Source: Trinickia fusca (lineage in GTDB: Bacteria; Pseudomonadota; Gammaproteobacteria; Burkholderiales; Burkholderiaceae). Taken from it: DNA of 64,000 nucleotides. The DNA lies in the NCBI RefSeq assembly GCF_003628145.1, contig NZ_RBZV01000002.1, positions 744,001-808,000 of the forward strand, given 5' to 3'. Numbering within the stretch: the stretch's first letter is position 1; each line of letters begins with the position of its first letter. The position numbers were made by a program, and so were the translations under genes. Below are positions 28,075 through 36,436 of the stretch, piece by piece. The notes under the pieces were generated by a model that saw nothing but the letters and a program-made list of their open reading frames with translations, was not told where the DNA came from and ran no database searches.

Positions 28075-28158
28075 CGCTTGCCAAGCGTCTGCCCGAGAGA
28101 ATCACTATCCACTATCCGCATTAGGCATTGCCTTCTTTTTGGTATCCGACAAGATCGT

Positions 28159-29625
28159 ATGAACGTTATCGAACCCGGCATCCGCAACCTCGCAACAGCG
28201 AAGGACATCCTGCTCACGCCGTACGGCCTCGACGAAGGGCTGCTCATCCGCACGCTCGGCGACATCTTCACGCACCGCGTCGACTACGCGGATCTCTACT
28301 TCCAGGCCACGCGCAGTGAAGCGTGGAGCCTCGAGGAAGGCATTGTGAAGTCGGGCAGCTTCAGCATCGACAAGGGCGTCGGCGTGCGTGCCGTGTCAGG
28401 CGAGCGCACGGCCTTCGCCTATTCGGACGACCTCTCGCCCGAGGCGCTCGCGCAGGCCGCGATGGCCACGCGCTCGATCGCCAGGGCCGGCGGCGGCAAG
28501 CAGAAGGTGAAAGTGGCGAGCGCGCTCACGGGCGTGTCGGGCCGCGATCTGTATCTGCCGGCCGATCCGCTCGCTTCGCTCGACGCGACGGCCAAGGTCA
28601 AGCTGCTCGAGCGCATCGAGAAAATGGCGCGCGGCCGCGACCCGCGCATCACGCAAGTGATGGCCGGGCTCGCCGGCGAGTACGACGTCGTGCTGATCGC
28701 GCGCAGCGACGGCGCACTCGCGGCCGACATCCGCCCGCTCGTGCGTGTGTCGGTGACCGTGATCGCCGAACAGAACGGCCGGCGCGAAATCGGCAGCGGC
28801 GGCGGTGGCGGCCGTTTCGACTATGCGTACTTCACCGACGAGGTGCTTTCGCGCTATGTCGACGACGCCGTGAAGTCCGCGCTCGTCAATCTCGACGCGC
28901 GGCCCGCACCGGCCGGCGCGATGACGGTCGTGCTGGGCCCCGGCTGGCCCGGCGTGCTGCTGCACGAAGCCATCGGCCACGGCCTCGAAGGCGACTTCAA
29001 CCGCAAGGGCTCGTCGGCGTTCGCCGGCCGCATCGGCGAGCGTGTGGCCGCCAAGGGCGTGACCGTCGTCGACGACGGCACGCTGCCGAACCGCCGCGGC
29101 TCGCTCAACGTCGACGACGAGGGCAACCCGACGCAATGCACGACGCTGATCGAAGACGGCGTGCTCAAGGGCTACATCCAGGACACGCTGAACGCACGGC
29201 TCATGAAGATGAACGTGACGGGCAACGCGCGCCGCGAATCGTACGCGGCGCTGCCGATGCCGCGCATGACGAATACGTACATGCTCAACGGCGACAAGGA
29301 CCCCGGCGAGATCCTGGCGTCGGTCAAGAACGGGCTCTATGCGGTCAACTTCGGTGGCGGCCAGGTCGACATCACGAACGGCAAGTTCGTGTTCTCGGCG
29401 TCCGAGGCGTACATGATCGAAAACGGCAAGATCACGTACCCGGTCAAGGGCGCGACGTTGATCGGCAGCGGGCCGGAATCGCTCAAGTACGTGAGCATGA
29501 TCGGCAACGACATGTCGCTCGACACGGGCGTTGGCGTGTGCGGCAAGGAAGGCCAGAGCGTGCCGGTCGGCGTCGGTCAGCCGACGTTGCGCATCGACCG
29601 CATGACGGTCGGCGGAACGGTTTGA
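28159..29625 (+). CDS. tldD: Metalloprotease TldD
   Basis: 488 residues from ATG 28159 (MNVIEPG). TldD with TldE (PmbA) forms a zinc peptidase that degrades unfolded peptides and processes microcin- or CcdA-type substrates. The metal motif HEAIGH is at residues 269-274 in LLHEAIGHGLEGDFNRKG, and the late conserved YAVNFGGGQVDITNGKFVFS and VCGKEGQSVPVGVGQP complete the signature. The partner gene pmbA is not in this window. A short hairpin and T-run lie 47-65 bases after the stop. Confidence 0.96.
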   Translation: MNVIEPGIRNLATAKDILLTPYGLDEGLLIRTLGDIFTHRVDYADLYFQATRSEAWSLEEGIVKSGSFSIDKGVGVRAVSGERTAFAYSDDLSPEALAQAAMATRSIARAGGGKQKVKVASALTGVSGRDLYLPADPLASLDATAKVKLLERIEKMARGRDPRITQVMAGLAGEYDVVLIARSDGALAADIRPLVRVSVTVIAEQNGRREIGSGGGGGRFDYAYFTDEVLSRYVDDAVKSALVNLDARPAPAGAMTVVLGPGWPGVLLHEAIGHGLEGDFNRKGSSAFAGRIGERVAAKGVTVVDDGTLPNRRGSLNVDDEGNPTQCTTLIEDGVLKGYIQDTLNARLMKMNVTGNARRESYAALPMPRMTNTYMLNGDKDPGEILASVKNGLYAVNFGGGQVDITNGKFVFSASEAYMIENGKITYPVKGATLIGSGPESLKYVSMIGNDMSLDTGVGVCGKEGQSVPVGVGQPTLRIDRMTVGGTV

Positions 29626-29671
29626 TCGCCAAACCAGAATGCTCGATAGTTGCATCAGAGCACTCCTGAGC

Positions 29672-29690
29672 GCGGATTGTCCGCATTTTT
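29672..29690 (+). terminator. Candidate terminator of tldD
   Basis: GCGGA-ttg-TCCGC followed by ATTTTT on the plus strand. The stem is only five pairs. A second, longer GC-rich palindrome (GGCGCGGG/CCCGCGCC with flanking TTTAG/CTAAA, about 29688-29720) follows directly and could belong to the same structure or to the aroG leader. Confidence 0.45.
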
Positions 29691-29767
29691 AGGCGGCGCG
29701 GGTTGCCACCCGCGCCTAAACAGCGTATAAAGCGTAAGAACCCTTTTTGACGAGCAACACGCGCGCC

Positions 29768-29836
29768 ATGTCCACGAAGTTTTACTTTTACTTCTTTTGG
29801 CATCTCAGTCCGCCGGCGGATCGAGAGGGGTGTTAG
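29768..29836 (+). CDS. aroG leader peptide (22 aa, Phe/Tyr/Trp-rich)
   Basis: A short ORF from ATG 29768 to TAG 29834 whose residues 5-11 are FYFYFFW: four Phe, two Tyr and one Trp in seven codons. An intrinsic terminator follows 26 bases after the stop, and the aromatic pathway gene aroG lies beyond it. This is the classic layout of ribosome-mediated attenuation: with enough charged tRNA-Phe and tRNA-Tyr the ribosome clears the leader and the terminator forms; stalling at the aromatic codons would favour an alternative fold and read-through. The upstream ribosome-binding site is weak (GACGAG). Confidence 0.8.
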   Translation: MSTKFYFYFFWHLSPPADREGC

Positions 29837-29861
29837 CGCGTTGATCGCACCCGATTTCCCG

Positions 29862-29894
29862 AAAAACCGCCGGCCAAACCCGGCGGTTTTTTTT
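29862..29894 (+). terminator. Attenuator terminator in the aroG leader
   Basis: CCGCCGG (29867-29873) pairs perfectly with CCGGCGG (29880-29886), flanked by AAAAA before and eight T after, a textbook intrinsic terminator. It lies between the aromatic leader peptide and aroG, so it acts as an attenuator rather than as the end of tldD. Confidence 0.85.
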
Positions 29895-29971
29895 CGCCCC
29901 GGCGGTCCCGGGCCGATTGAGCGCTTGCCCTGCGGCGAACGCTGTACCGAACCGATGAGGAGAAAAACAGC

Positions 29972-31045
29972 ATGCCCCCGTACAACACCGATGACGTACG
30001 CATCCGTGAACTCAAAGAACTCCAGCCGCCCGCGCACCTCATTCGCGAGTTTCCGTGCACGGAGAGCGTAGCGGACCTGATCTATGGCACACGCCAGGCG
30101 CTGCATCGGATTCTGCACGGCATGGACGACCGCCTGATCGTGATCATCGGGCCCTGCTCGATTCACGACCCGAAGGCGGCGATCGAATACGCGCAGCGTC
30201 TCGTCGAGCAGCGCAAGCGCTTTGCCGGCGAGCTCGAGATCGTCATGCGCGTGTACTTCGAGAAGCCGCGCACGACCGTCGGCTGGAAGGGCCTCATCAA
30301 CGACCCGCACCTCGACAACAGCTTCAAGATCAACGACGGCCTGCGCGCCGCGCGCGAGTTGCTCGTCGACATCAATGCGCTCGGCCTGCCCGCCGGCACC
30401 GAATACCTCGACATGATCAGCCCGCAGTACATCGCCGATCTGGTCTCGTGGGGCGCCATCGGTGCGCGCACGACCGAGTCGCAGGTGCACCGCGAACTCG
30501 CCTCGGGCCTCTCGTGCCCGGTCGGCTTCAAGAATGGCACCGACGGCAACGTGAAGATCGCGGTCGATGCGATCAAGGCCGCCTCGCAGCCGCACCATTT
30601 CCTGTCCGTGACCAAGGGCGGACATTCGGCGATCGTCTCGACGGCAGGCAATGAGGACTGCCATGTGATCCTGCGCGGCGGCAAGACGCCGAACTACGAT
30701 GCGGCCAGCGTCGACGCGGCCTGCTCCGACGTCAGCAAGGCGGGGCTCGCTGCCCGGCTCATGATCGATGCGAGCCACGCGAACAGCTCGAAGAAGCACG
30801 AGAACCAGATTCCCGTGTGCGCCGACATCGGCCGTCAGATCGCGAACGGCGACGAACGCATCGTCGGCGTGATGGTCGAATCGCACCTCGTCGCAGGGCG
30901 TCAGGATCTGCAGGAAAACTGCACGCTGACTTACGGCCAGAGCATCACCGATGCGTGCATCGGCTGGGACGAGAGCATCGCCGTGCTCGAAGGGCTCGCC
31001 GACAGCGTCAAGCAACGCCGTATTGCGCGCGGCAGCGGCAACTGA
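29972..31045 (+). CDS. aroG: 3-deoxy-7-phosphoheptulonate synthase (class I DAHP synthase)
   Basis: 357 residues. It condenses phosphoenolpyruvate and erythrose 4-phosphate, the first step of the shikimate pathway. It matches the AroF/G/H type I-alpha family: LIVIIGPCSIHDPKAAIEYA, VMRVYFEKPRTTVGWKGL, DPHLDNSFKINDGL, ARTTESQVHRELASGL and PVGFKNGTDGN, with the metal ligands in ARLMIDASHANSSKKHENQ and MVESHLVAGRQ. The start at 29972 has GATGAGGAG upstream. Expression is predicted to be attenuated by phenylalanine and tyrosine supply through the upstream leader peptide. The feedback specificity cannot be told from the sequence. Confidence 0.96.
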   Translation: MPPYNTDDVRIRELKELQPPAHLIREFPCTESVADLIYGTRQALHRILHGMDDRLIVIIGPCSIHDPKAAIEYAQRLVEQRKRFAGELEIVMRVYFEKPRTTVGWKGLINDPHLDNSFKINDGLRAARELLVDINALGLPAGTEYLDMISPQYIADLVSWGAIGARTTESQVHRELASGLSCPVGFKNGTDGNVKIAVDAIKAASQPHHFLSVTKGGHSAIVSTAGNEDCHVILRGGKTPNYDAASVDAACSDVSKAGLAARLMIDASHANSSKKHENQIPVCADIGRQIANGDERIVGVMVESHLVAGRQDLQENCTLTYGQSITDACIGWDESIAVLEGLADSVKQRRIARGSGN

Positions 31046-31082
31046 GACTGCCTGACGCGATATGCCCGGTGGCGCGACGCAG

Positions 31083-31115
31083 AAAAAAACGCCGCTCGCA
31101 GGGGAACGAGCGGCG
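31083..31115 (-). terminator. Intrinsic terminator of hmp
   Basis: On the minus strand CGCCGCTCG pairs with CGAGCGGCG around an eight-base loop and is followed by seven T. It lies 52 bases after the hmp stop. The same stem could weakly serve convergent aroG on the plus strand, but there it lacks a T-run. Confidence 0.8.
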
Positions 31116-31166
31116 CATAAGGCTCAATCAAGGTGAGCGGCGGCCTGAGCCGCCTCGTTCGGTGCG

Positions 31167-32375
31167 TTATTCGAGCGCGCCCGAACCGAAGACTTCGCTG
31201 TGGATACGCGACGCGTCGACGCCGCGCGCCACCAGCGCATCGCGCTGTGCCTGCATGAACGCCAGCGGCCCGCACAGGTAGTAGTCGGCATCGGGCAGCA
31301 CGGCCTGATCGGCCAGGCGCGCAAAGTCGATACGGCCTTCGTAGTCGTAGTCGACGCCCTCGCGGTCGGTTGCTTCGAGCTCTTCATAGAAGACGGCGCG
31401 CGTGACGTTCGGATGGCAGGCCACGGCCTCGCCGAGCCACGTCTTGAACGCATGCACGCGGCCGTTGCGGCACGCATGCACGAACGCCACGCGGCGCGTG
31501 CTGCCGTCGGCGATCAGCGTCGAGAGCATCGACACCATCGGCGTGATGCCGACCCCGCCCGACACGAGCACGACCGGCGTCGTCTTCGTGCGATCGAGGC
31601 GGAAATCACCCATGGGCGCCGTCACTTCGACGATTGCGCCCTCTTCCACACCGTCATGCAGCAGCGTCGACAGACGTCCCGGCGGAATCTGCTCGTTGCC
31701 GCCCTCGCGCTTGACCGAAATGCGCAGGTGCTGGCCGTTCGGGGCGTCCGAGAGGCTGTATTGGCGCGGTTGATCGACGCCGAGTTCGCCGACGTAGCGC
31801 TTGACCGTCACGAACTGGCCCGGCTCGTAGCCACAAGCGGCTGCACCGTCCGCCGGCGTCAGGTAGAACGACGTGATCTCGTCGCTCTCCACTTCCTTGC
31901 GCGCCACGATGAACGGGCGATAGCCGCTCCACGCCGCTTGCTCGTACAGCTTCGCCTCGACGCCGATCATGAGCTGCGCCAGTTGCGCATAGGCCAAGCG
32001 CCAGGCTTCGAGTGTCTCAGCATCGACGGCGTCGCCGAGCACTTCGACGACCGACGCCAGCAGATGCTCGCCGACGATCGGATAGTGCTCGGGACGGATA
32101 TTCAGGCTCGCGTGCTTGTGCGTGATTCGGCCCACGGCCGCGCCCAGCGCTCCCAGGTTGTCGATGTTGGCCGCATAGGCATACACGGCCCGGGCCAGCG
32201 TATCGGCTTGGCTGCCGCTCGCCTGGTGCGTCTGGTTGAACAGGTTGCGCAGCTCGGGACGGTTCGCAAACATGCGCCGATAAAAGTGCTTCGTGATCGT
32301 CGTGCCATGCTGCGCGAAGACCGGCGCGGTGGCCTTGACGCGGGAGATTTGATCGGCGGTGAGAACGGGCGTCAT
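31167..32375 (-). CDS. hmp: Flavohaemoprotein (nitric oxide dioxygenase)
   Basis: 402 residues. It oxidises NO to nitrate with O2 and NADPH in the cytoplasm. The N-terminal globin (about 1-137) begins VLTADQISRVKATAPVFAQHG, has the distal region KHFYRRMFANRPELRNLFNQ, and has the proximal His in RITHKHASLNI. The reductase part has the FAD motif QPRQYSLSD and the NAD(P) motif LVSGGVGITPMVSML. The C-terminus is YYLCGPLAFMQAQRDAL. An NsrR-type operator lies immediately upstream, so induction by nitric oxide is expected. It converges with aroG. Confidence 0.96.
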   Translation of the reverse strand: MTPVLTADQISRVKATAPVFAQHGTTITKHFYRRMFANRPELRNLFNQTHQASGSQADTLARAVYAYAANIDNLGALGAAVGRITHKHASLNIRPEHYPIVGEHLLASVVEVLGDAVDAETLEAWRLAYAQLAQLMIGVEAKLYEQAAWSGYRPFIVARKEVESDEITSFYLTPADGAAACGYEPGQFVTVKRYVGELGVDQPRQYSLSDAPNGQHLRISVKREGGNEQIPPGRLSTLLHDGVEEGAIVEVTAPMGDFRLDRTKTTPVVLVSGGVGITPMVSMLSTLIADGSTRRVAFVHACRNGRVHAFKTWLGEAVACHPNVTRAVFYEELEATDREGVDYDYEGRIDFARLADQAVLPDADYYLCGPLAFMQAQRDALVARGVDASRIHSEVFGSGALE

Positions 32376-32392
32376 GTCTGCTGCTCCTCTTT

Positions 32393-32415
32393 AAGATGCA
32401 TCTAAGATACATGTT
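32393..32415 (-). promoter_or_regulatory. NsrR-type operator of hmp
   Basis: The 11-1-11 inverted repeat AAGATGCATCT-a-AGATACATGTT matches the NsrR consensus (AAGATGCATTT, one base, AAATGCATCTT); the two half-sites agree with each other in 9 of 11 positions. It begins 18 bases upstream of the hmp start codon, where a repressor would block transcription. No nsrR gene is in the window. Confidence 0.8.
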
Positions 32416-32507
32416 AAAGAGGACAAGACGGTATAGGTCACTTTGTCGCACCGCAGCGGACTTAACCTCGCGGGCCCGTCGTGGGCTATGTCGAAACGGT
32501 CAGGCCC

Positions 32508-33089
32508 CTATTGCGCGGTGCGGCCAGGCTCCCACAGCACGTCACTGCCGCCGCCGACACGGTTCAGCACGCGCGCCAGCACGAACAGCAAATCGGAGAG
32601 CCGGTTCACATAGCGACGCGGCGTCGCCGCGAGCGGAACAGCCGAACCGCCTGCGTCGAGCGCACCGACTGCGTCAAGTGCGACGATCGTCCGTTCGGCA
32701 CGCCGGCAGACGGTGCGGCACACATGAGCCAACGCCGCCGCGCGCGTGCCGCCGGGCAGGATGAACTCCTTGAGCGGCGGCAAAGCGGCGTTGTAGTGCG
32801 CGAGCCAGCCGTCGAGCCGGGCAAGGTGCGCGTCGGTCACCATCGTATGACCCGGTATGCATAGCTCGCCACCCAGGTCGAACAGATCGTGCTGGATCGT
32901 GACGAGCGCATCGCGCACATCGTCGGGCAGCGGCTCGCAGAGCAGCACGCCGATCTGCGAGTTGAGTTCGTCGACATCGCCCATCGCGGCCACGCGCACA
33001 TCGTCCTTGCGCACGCGGCGGCCGTCGCCGAGGCCTGTCGTGCCGTCGTCACCCGTACGCGTGGCGATCTTGCTCAAGCGGTGGCCCAT
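32508..33089 (-). CDS. PduO-type ATP:cob(I)alamin adenosyltransferase
   Basis: 193 residues from ATG 33089 (MGHRLSKI), with AGGAGC about seven bases upstream. It adenosylates reduced cobalamin to give adenosylcobalamin. The PduO-type signature is clear: KIATRTGDDGTTGLGDGRRV (ATP-binding N-terminus), GDVDELNSQIGV, IQHDLFDLGGEL, the conserved CRTVCRRAERTIVAL helix and YVNRLSDLLFVLAR. No cobalamin riboswitch or other B12 genes are nearby. A TATAAT on the minus strand at 33150-33145 may be its -10. The longer in-frame reading upstream to 33344 is not supported. Confidence 0.93.
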   Translation of the reverse strand: MGHRLSKIATRTGDDGTTGLGDGRRVRKDDVRVAAMGDVDELNSQIGVLLCEPLPDDVRDALVTIQHDLFDLGGELCIPGHTMVTDAHLARLDGWLAHYNAALPPLKEFILPGGTRAAALAHVCRTVCRRAERTIVALDAVGALDAGGSAVPLAATPRRYVNRLSDLLFVLARVLNRVGGGSDVLWEPGRTAQ

Positions 33090-33315
33090 TGTCGTCGCTC
33101 CTTTCGTGGCGCACGCCCAGGTAGCAGGCGTCGCGAAGCGACCCATTATAGAAGCCCGCAGCGACAGTCGCGGCGCGGATTTGCGCCAATTTTGGCGAAG
33201 TCTGTTCGGCGTAGAATGAAACGACCGCTCAATTGCGCGTGCCCGGTCAACCTCATCGTCATAAAACGAGACACGAGCGCGCGAGCGCACCGCGCGCCCA
33301 TGCCAGGAGACATCC

Positions 33316-34737
33316 TTGAACCATCCCGCGCCCGCAGCGGCCATCCGCCCTCGCCGCCCGTTCCCCGCCGAACTGCTGACCGCGCTGCAAGCTGCGTTCG
33401 GCGATCGTGTGTCGACGGCCGAGGCCGTGCGCGCGCATCATGGCCGCGACGAGTCGCCGTTCGATCCGCAGTTGCCCGACGCCGTCGTGTTCGCGTGCAG
33501 CACCGAGGATGTCCGCACGGCCGTCACGCTGTGCGCGCGCCACGATGTGCCGGTGATCCCCTACGGCAACGGCTCGTCGCTCGAAGGCCATCTGCTGGCC
33601 GTCGAAGGCGGCGTCAGCGTCGACGTCTCGGGCATGAATCGCATCGTGTCCATCGATGCCGACGATCTGACGGCGACCGTCGAAGCCGGCGTCTCGCGCA
33701 AAACGCTCAACGACGCACTGCGCGACACGGGCCTGTTCTTCCCGATCGACCCCGGCGCCGACGCGAGCCTCGGCGGGATGGCCGCCACGCGCGCGTCGGG
33801 CACCAATGCCGTGCGCTACGGGACGATGCGCGAGAACGTACTCGGCTTGACCGTCGTGCTGGCCGACTCGCGCGTCGTGAAAACCGGCACGCGCGCCCGC
33901 AAGTCGTCGGCCGGCTATGACCTCACGCGGCTGCTCGTCGGCTCCGAGGGCACGCTCGGCGTCATCACCGAGGTAACGGTGCGCCTGTATCCGCAGCCCG
34001 AGGCGGTCTCGGCTGCCGTGTGCGCGTTTCCGTCGATGGGCGACGCCGTGCGCACCGTCATCGAGACGATTCAGCTCGGCGTACCGATCGCGCGCGTCGA
34101 GTTCGTCGATGCGCTCGCGATCCGCGCGATCAACCGGCATTCGAACCTGGCGCTCGCCGAATCGCCGACGCTGTTCTTCGAATTCCACGGCACCGAGGCA
34201 AGCGTCAAGGAACAGGCCGAACAGGTCCAAAGCCTCGCCGCCGAGCATGCGGGCAGCGGCTTTGCGTGGGCCACGCGGCCCGAGGAGCGCAGCCGGCTGT
34301 GGAACGCGCGCCACAATGCGTTCTTCGCGATGCTGCAACTGAAGCCGGGCTGTCGCGCCGTGACGACCGACGTCTGCGTGCCGATCTCGCGGCTGGCCGA
34401 GTGCGTCGTCGAGACCGAGCAGGATTTGCGCGGCTCGCCGCTGCCGTGCCCGATCGTCGGCCACGTCGGCGACGGCAACTTCCACGTGGCGATGCTGATC
34501 GATCCGGCCAGGCCCGACGAACTTGCCGAAGCCGAGCGATTGAACCGGCGCGTGGTCGGGCGCGCGCTGCGCATGGGCGGCACCTGCACGGGCGAGCACG
34601 GCATCGGCCTGCACAAGATGGATTTCCTCATCGACGAGCACGGCGCCGACGGCGTCGATGCGATGCGCGCGATCAAACATGCGCTCGATCCGCGCAACCT
34701 GATGAATCCCGGCAAGATCTTTTCCTACACGGCTTGA
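33316..34737 (+). CDS. FAD-binding oxidase, D-lactate dehydrogenase (cytochrome) type
   Basis: 473 residues. The FAD-binding PCMH domain shows VPVIPYGNGSSLEGHLLAVEGG, FFPIDPGADASLGGMAATRASG and GYDLTRLLVGSEGTLGVITE. The FAD-oxidase C-terminal domain shows PIVGHVGDGNFHVAML, TCTGEHGIGLHKMDFL and ALDPRNLMNPGKIF. It resembles LDHD-type D-2-hydroxyacid dehydrogenases more than GlcD, which follows it. The start is TTG 33316, placed seven bases after AGGAGA; the ATG at 33300 is out of frame. It lies 17 bases upstream of glcD, so it is co-transcribed with the glycolate oxidase genes. The D-lactate substrate is inferred from family. Confidence 0.88.
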   Translation: MNHPAPAAAIRPRRPFPAELLTALQAAFGDRVSTAEAVRAHHGRDESPFDPQLPDAVVFACSTEDVRTAVTLCARHDVPVIPYGNGSSLEGHLLAVEGGVSVDVSGMNRIVSIDADDLTATVEAGVSRKTLNDALRDTGLFFPIDPGADASLGGMAATRASGTNAVRYGTMRENVLGLTVVLADSRVVKTGTRARKSSAGYDLTRLLVGSEGTLGVITEVTVRLYPQPEAVSAAVCAFPSMGDAVRTVIETIQLGVPIARVEFVDALAIRAINRHSNLALAESPTLFFEFHGTEASVKEQAEQVQSLAAEHAGSGFAWATRPEERSRLWNARHNAFFAMLQLKPGCRAVTTDVCVPISRLAECVVETEQDLRGSPLPCPIVGHVGDGNFHVAMLIDPARPDELAEAERLNRRVVGRALRMGGTCTGEHGIGLHKMDFLIDEHGADGVDAMRAIKHALDPRNLMNPGKIFSYTA

Positions 34738-34754
34738 ACGACGGAGCAAAGTCC

Positions 34755-36248
34755 ATGGAAGCCTTAGCGCAGAGCGCAACCGAAGGTCGCGCCGAACGTC
34801 AGCGTGAAGTCGTGCAAGCGCTGATGGCGACGCTGCCGCCGCACTGCCTGCTCTATCGAGACGAAGACACGGCACCCTACGAGTGCGACGGCCTCAGCGT
34901 CTATCGACAATTGCCGCTGGCCGTGGCGCTGCCCGAAACCGAGGCGCAGGTCCAGCGCGTCGTGCAGATCTGCCGCCGGATCGGCGTGCCGGTCGTGCCG
35001 CGCGGCGCCGGCACCGGGCTCTCGGGCGGCGCGACGCCGATCGGGCACGGCATCGTGCTCTCGCTCGCGCGCTTCACGAAGATCGTCGATGTCGATCCGT
35101 ATGCACGCACGGCCACCGTGCAGCCGGGCGTGCGCAACCTGGCCGTCTCCGAAGCCGCGGCGCCCTACGGGCTCTATTACGCGCCCGATCCGTCGTCGCA
35201 GATCGCCTGCACGATCGGCGGCAATGTGTCGGAGAACTCGGGCGGCGTGCATTGCCTCAAGTACGGACTGACCGTGCACAACGTGCTGCGCGTGCGCGCC
35301 GTGACGATGGATGGCGAGATCGTCGAGTTCGGCTCGCTGGCTCCCGATGCGCCGGGGCTCGACCTGCTCGCCGTGATGATCGGCAGCGAGGGCATGTTCG
35401 CGATCGTGACCGAGGTGACGGTCAAGCTGATCCCCAAGCCGCAAACCGCCCAGGTGGTGTTGGCGAGCTTCGACGACGTCGTCAAGGGCGGCGAGGCGGT
35501 GGCGGCCATCATCGCCGCGGGCATCATCCCGGCCGGGCTCGAGATGATGGACAAGCCCGCGACGCGTGCCGTCGAATCGTTCGTCGGCGCGGGCTACGAT
35601 CTCGACGCGGCCGCGATCCTGCTCTGCGAATCGGACGGCACGCCCGAGGAAGTGGCCGAGGAGATCGTGCGCATGACGGCCGTGCTGCGCGAGCATGGCG
35701 CGACACGGTTGCAGATCTCGCGCACCGAGGCCGAGCGTCTGAAATTCTGGTCCGGCCGCAAGAATGCGTTTCCGGCCGCGGGCCGCGTTTCGCCCGACTA
35801 CTACTGCATGGATGGCACGGTGCCGCGACGCACGATCGGCATGCTGCTGGCCCGCATCGAAACGATGGAGTCCAAGTACGGCCTGCGCTGCATGAACGTG
35901 TTCCATGCGGGCGACGGCAACATGCATCCGCTGATCCTGTTCAACGGCAACGATCCCGACGAACTGCGGCGCGCCGAGGCGTTCGGCGCCGACATCCTCG
36001 AAGCCTGCGTCGAGCTCGGCGGCACGGTGACAGGGGAACACGGCGTCGGCATCGAGAAGCTCAACTCGATGTGCGTGCAATTCTCCGAAGCCGAGCGCGC
36101 TGCGTTCTTCGCCGTCAAGCGCGCGTTCGATCCGGCGGAGCTGCTCAATCCGACCAAGGGCATCCCGACGCGCGCACGCTGTGCCGAGTACGGCAAGCTG
36201 CACGTACGCGGCGGCCTGTTGCCGCACCCCGACCTGCCGCGCTTTTAG
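34755..36248 (+). CDS. glcD: Glycolate oxidase subunit GlcD
   Basis: 497 residues from ATG 34755. The FAD-linked catalytic subunit of glycolate oxidase, which oxidises glycolate to glyoxylate. FAD-binding motifs are VPVVPRGAGTGLSGGATPIG, APDPSSQIACTIGGNVSENS and AVMIGSEGMFAIVTEV. The C-terminal domain has MNVFHAGDGNMHPLILF, TVTGEHGVGIEKL and FDPAELLNPTKGIPT. It is followed by glcE and glcF, so the full three-subunit enzyme is present. The upstream paralogue shares the fold, but the two are divergent enough to have different substrates. Confidence 0.94.
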   Translation: MEALAQSATEGRAERQREVVQALMATLPPHCLLYRDEDTAPYECDGLSVYRQLPLAVALPETEAQVQRVVQICRRIGVPVVPRGAGTGLSGGATPIGHGIVLSLARFTKIVDVDPYARTATVQPGVRNLAVSEAAAPYGLYYAPDPSSQIACTIGGNVSENSGGVHCLKYGLTVHNVLRVRAVTMDGEIVEFGSLAPDAPGLDLLAVMIGSEGMFAIVTEVTVKLIPKPQTAQVVLASFDDVVKGGEAVAAIIAAGIIPAGLEMMDKPATRAVESFVGAGYDLDAAAILLCESDGTPEEVAEEIVRMTAVLREHGATRLQISRTEAERLKFWSGRKNAFPAAGRVSPDYYCMDGTVPRRTIGMLLARIETMESKYGLRCMNVFHAGDGNMHPLILFNGNDPDELRRAEAFGADILEACVELGGTVTGEHGVGIEKLNSMCVQFSEAERAAFFAVKRAFDPAELLNPTKGIPTRARCAEYGKLHVRGGLLPHPDLPRF

Positions 36249-36436
36249 CGCGACGCCGACGGCGCGCCGCACCGGCAGAAGCAGGCGCGCGCCGTCGTAC
36301 CATGAGGATCAACCCGGGCAGGGCCAGCCCGGCTTGCCGGCGAGGAGTCGACCGGTACAATTCTCCTGAGGCAAAGACGGCATGACTTGCAAAAATCCGG
36401 CGCGACCGGATCAACGACACCACGAAGCGAGAAGCC

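Noticed and set aside
32508-33315. Cobalamin riboswitch ahead of the adenosyltransferase gene
   Set aside because: The upstream region is short and I see no B12-box-like sequence.
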